Source: Selenomonadales bacterium (lineage in GTDB: Bacteria; Bacillota; Negativicutes; Sporomusales; UBA7701). Taken from it: a stretch of DNA of 64,000 nt. The notes below the pieces were generated by a model. That model was not told where the DNA came from and ran no database searches. It saw only the letters and a list, made by a program, of their open reading frames with translations. The stretch's first letter is position 1; the number at the start of each line of letters is the position of its first letter. Shown here in pieces: positions 61,690 to 64,000 of the stretch. A program made the position numbers and the translations under genes. The DNA lies in NCBI GenBank assembly GCA_018434945.1, contig JAHDOI010000050.1, forward strand, positions 1-64,000, in the 5' to 3' direction.

Positions 61690-63939
61690 TCATCTACTCC
61701 TTTCGATGGCCACCGCCGCCTGCCCCAGCGCCAGACCGCCATCGTTGGCGGGGACGCGGCGGTGGAGCAGCACGGTGAAATCGTTCTCCAGCAGGCCGGC
61801 GACCTGCCCGAGCAACGTGACATTCTGGAAGACGCCGCCGCTCAGGGCGACCTTGCGCACGCCGCAGGCGGCCGCCAGGCGGCGGACGACGGACGCCACG
61901 GCGTCGGCCAGCGTCGCGTGGAAATCGGCCGCGAGTCCGGCGGCCGGCGCCCCCCGGGCGAGAGCGTCCGCCATCGCGGCGAACGCCGGCCGGAAATCGA
62001 CCGCCGCCGGCTCGCCGGCGGTTATATCGTACGGCAGCACCCGGCCGCGCGTTCCGGCGGCGGCCAGTTCCAGCTCCACGGCCGCCTGGCCTTCGTAGTT
62101 AATCGTCCCGCGGATCCCCAGGAGAGCCGCCGCCGCGTCGAAAAGCCGTCCCGCCCCCGACGACAGCGGCGCGTTAAGGCCCTTGGCCGCCGCATCGAGC
62201 AGCAGCTCCCAGCCGGGCGGCAATTGACGGGTAAAAGGGATGTCCTTGGTGACGAAAGCGGCGCCGTACAGGTCGTAAAGCACCCAGGCCGCCAGCCGCC
62301 ACGGCTCGCGGATCGCCTTGGCGCCGCCCGGCAGGGGCAGGTAGGCCAGATGGGCCAGGCGGGTGTAATCCTTCAGGTCGGCCAGCAGGAACTCGCCGCC
62401 CCACAGGCGCCCGTCGGCGCCGTAGCCCGTGCCGTCGAAGGCGACGCCGATCACCGGCCCGCTCTCGCCGTGCTCGGCCAGCACCGCCGCGATATGGGCG
62501 TGGTGGTGCTGCACGCCCACGCGGGGCAGGCCGCAGTCCATCGCGTACTTCGTCGCCAGATACTCGGGGTGAAGGTCGTGGGCGACCGCCTCCGGCCGCA
62601 CATCGAACAGCCGCTCATAATGGGCGATGGCGTCCGTATAAGCGTTATAGGTCGCCATATTCTCAAGATCGCCCACATGGGCGCTCATGAAAGCCAGATC
62701 GCCGCGCGTCAGGCAGAAAGCGTTCTTCAGTTCGCCGCCGCACGCCAGCACCGGCGGCCCCGGGTTCTTAAGCCTGACGGGCGCGGGCGCGAACCCGCGG
62801 CTGCGACGGAGGATATACGGCCGGCCGGCGAACACGCGGGCCACCGAATCGTCGGCCCGGCAGAAGATCGGCCGGTTGTGGACGAGAAAGAAATCGGCGA
62901 TGCCGGCCAGCCTGGCGAGGGCGTCGTCATCCTCATAGGCGATCGGCTCGTCGCTGGCGTTGCCGCTCGTCATCACCCACACGTCGCCGGGCTCGAGCAG
63001 CAGCCATTGGACGGGGGCGTACGGCAGCATCATCCCCACATACGGGTTGCCGGGAGCCACCGCCGCCGCCAGATCGTAGCCCTCCCCCTTGGCGAGTAGC
63101 ACGATCGGCCTCGCCGCCCCGGAAAGCAGTTCCTCCTCGGCCGCGTCCACCAGGCAGCGGGCCCGGATGGCCGCCAGGCTGCCGGCCATAACGGCGAACG
63201 GCTTGTCCTCGCGGACCTTGCGGGCCCGGAGAGCGGCCACCGCCCCGGCGTTCAAAGCGTCACAGGCCAGATGGTAACCGCCGATGCCCTTGACGGCCGC
63301 CACCTTCCCGGCCGCCACCAGGCGGCGGGCCTCGGCGAGCGGGTCGCCCGGCAGCGGGCGTCCGTCCTTATCCAGCAGGCGGTACGCCGGCCCGCACACC
63401 GGACAGGCATTGGGCTGGGCGTGGAACCGCCGGTTCGCCGGGTCGCCGTACTCCGCCCGGCAGGCGGGGCACATCGCGAACGCCGCCATCGTCGTGCGCA
63501 CCCGGTCGTAGGGCACATCCTCGATTATCGTGTAGCGCGGCCCGCAGTTAGTGCAGTTTGTGAACGGGTAACGGTACCGGCGGTCGGCCGGATCGGCGAT
63601 CTCCGCCCGGCAGTCCGGACAGGTGGCCACATCGGGGGAAATCAGCGCATGCCGCGCCTCCGCCGGGCCGCTCGCCACGATGGCGAACTCCCTCGCACCC
63701 TCGGGCGGCCGCGCCTCGGCCGTGATCGCGTCGATGACGGCCAGCGGCGGCGCCTCGGCGCGGAGAGCGGCAAGGAACGCCGCGACGGCCGGCGGCTCGC
63801 CCTCGGCCTCGATCACCACCCCGCGGCCGTCGTTGGCCACCCAGCCGCCGAGGCGGAAACGGTGGGCGAGATTATGAACAAAGGGGCGGAAACCCACCCC
63901 TTGCACTATGCCCGTGATTGTAATCCGTAAACGGTCCAT
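61690..63939 (-). CDS. hypF: Carbamoyltransferase HypF
   Basis: HypF makes a carbamoyl group from carbamoyl phosphate and ATP and hands it to HypE. The 749 residues start with an acylphosphatase domain (ITGIVQGVGFRPFVHNLAHR). Two zinc fingers follow (CPDCRAEIAD...CTNCGPRYTI; CPACRAEYGD...CPVCGPAYRL), then a YrdC-like domain (AVKGIGGYHLACDALNAGAV) and a Kae1-like C-terminal domain (VQHHHAHIAAVLAEHGESGP, VIGVAFDGTGYGADGRLWGG, ALSGGVFQNVTLLGQVAGLL). The start is ATG 63939 with GGGAGAAGGCTTG; the preceding TTG is less likely. A NiFe hydrogenase is implied elsewhere in the genome. Confidence 0.96.
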   Translation of the reverse strand: MDRLRITITGIVQGVGFRPFVHNLAHRFRLGGWVANDGRGVVIEAEGEPPAVAAFLAALRAEAPPLAVIDAITAEARPPEGAREFAIVASGPAEARHALISPDVATCPDCRAEIADPADRRYRYPFTNCTNCGPRYTIIEDVPYDRVRTTMAAFAMCPACRAEYGDPANRRFHAQPNACPVCGPAYRLLDKDGRPLPGDPLAEARRLVAAGKVAAVKGIGGYHLACDALNAGAVAALRARKVREDKPFAVMAGSLAAIRARCLVDAAEEELLSGAARPIVLLAKGEGYDLAAAVAPGNPYVGMMLPYAPVQWLLLEPGDVWVMTSGNASDEPIAYEDDDALARLAGIADFFLVHNRPIFCRADDSVARVFAGRPYILRRSRGFAPAPVRLKNPGPPVLACGGELKNAFCLTRGDLAFMSAHVGDLENMATYNAYTDAIAHYERLFDVRPEAVAHDLHPEYLATKYAMDCGLPRVGVQHHHAHIAAVLAEHGESGPVIGVAFDGTGYGADGRLWGGEFLLADLKDYTRLAHLAYLPLPGGAKAIREPWRLAAWVLYDLYGAAFVTKDIPFTRQLPPGWELLLDAAAKGLNAPLSSGAGRLFDAAAALLGIRGTINYEGQAAVELELAAAGTRGRVLPYDITAGEPAAVDFRPAFAAMADALARGAPAAGLAADFHATLADAVASVVRRLAAACGVRKVALSGGVFQNVTLLGQVAGLLENDFTVLLHRRVPANDGGLALGQAAVAIERSR

Positions 63940-63965
63940 CAAGCCTTCTCCCTTATTCTAGGAAG

Positions 63966-64000
63966 CCGCTGATAAAGCCCCATCTGCGGCGTTGCTCCTC
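63966..64000. repeat. Dispersed structured repeat, partial copy E (cut by window end)
   Basis: GATAAAGCCCCATCTGCGGC and GTTGCTCCTC match the reverse complement of the right end of copies A and B (GAGGAGCAACGCCGCAGATG). It lies upstream of hypF in the opposite orientation to A-C; the rest lies outside the window. Confidence 0.7.

Overview
The window is GC-rich bacterial chromosome, apart from an AT-rich first ~1.6 kb. It looks like an anaerobic Firmicute. The evidence is a CggR-controlled glycolytic operon (cggR-gap-pgk-tpiA-gpmI-eno), the secG/est/rnr/smpB/ssrA neighbourhood, membrane pyrophosphatases of the K+-dependent sequence type, TRAP uptake, a molybdopterin polysulfide/thiosulfate reductase and hydrogenase maturation genes. 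I favour Negativicutes (Sporomusaceae-like), but that placement is an inference. Almost every gene lies on the minus strand; the exceptions are a 50-aa protein, a VOC protein, a LysR regulator, a LytS/LytTR pair and a Cys-rich protein.

Layout: (1) 1-1577 is an AT-rich segment abutting the 3' end of ssrA, with a membrane/HTH protein and a broken methylase-like gene, probably an ssrA-targeted island. (2) 1578-17436 is an expanded secG-est-rnr-smpB-ssrA cluster, interrupted by msrA, a DUF1540 protein, a LarA-like nickel-pincer protein with a DUF362 protein, a thioesterase, a VOC protein, two membrane pyrophosphatases, a LysR regulator and an alanine/glycine symporter. (3) 17628-25900 holds cysK and the glycolytic operon with a CggR-type operator. 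(4) 26042-30434 holds a chemoreceptor, a SIMPL protein, a small membrane protein and D-cysteine desulfhydrase with its operator. (5) 30489-39993 is a catabolic-looking system I cannot match to a known pathway: a winged-helix/FCD regulator, a Cys-cluster flavoprotein, a PLP enzyme, RidA, an unknown 149-aa protein, a cobalamin-domain/TIM-barrel mutase-like protein and an 81-aa partner, with a divergent LytS/LytTR two-component pair. (6) 40137-47571 is a hexuronate operon: ROK regulator, DctPQM TRAP transporter, tagaturonate reductase and altronate dehydratase. (7) 47853-51549 holds a Cys-rich protein convergent with two closely related permeases. (8) 51719-57764 is a PsrABC-type reductase bracketed by two double-rhodanese lipoproteins, one catalytic and one with Asp in place of both active-site Cys. 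(9) 57950-63939 holds hypF-C-D-E and rpoN.

Two cross-cutting signals stand out. First, a dispersed structured repeat (three full copies, one mini copy and one cut by the window end) fills gaps between genes inside operons. Its core helices covary between copies, and the outer arms differ between copies but pair within each copy. Second, the same 15-bp palindrome with a matching flank lies upstream of both the cobalamin-mutase operon and the first permease, suggesting one regulon that couples uptake to this unassigned pathway.
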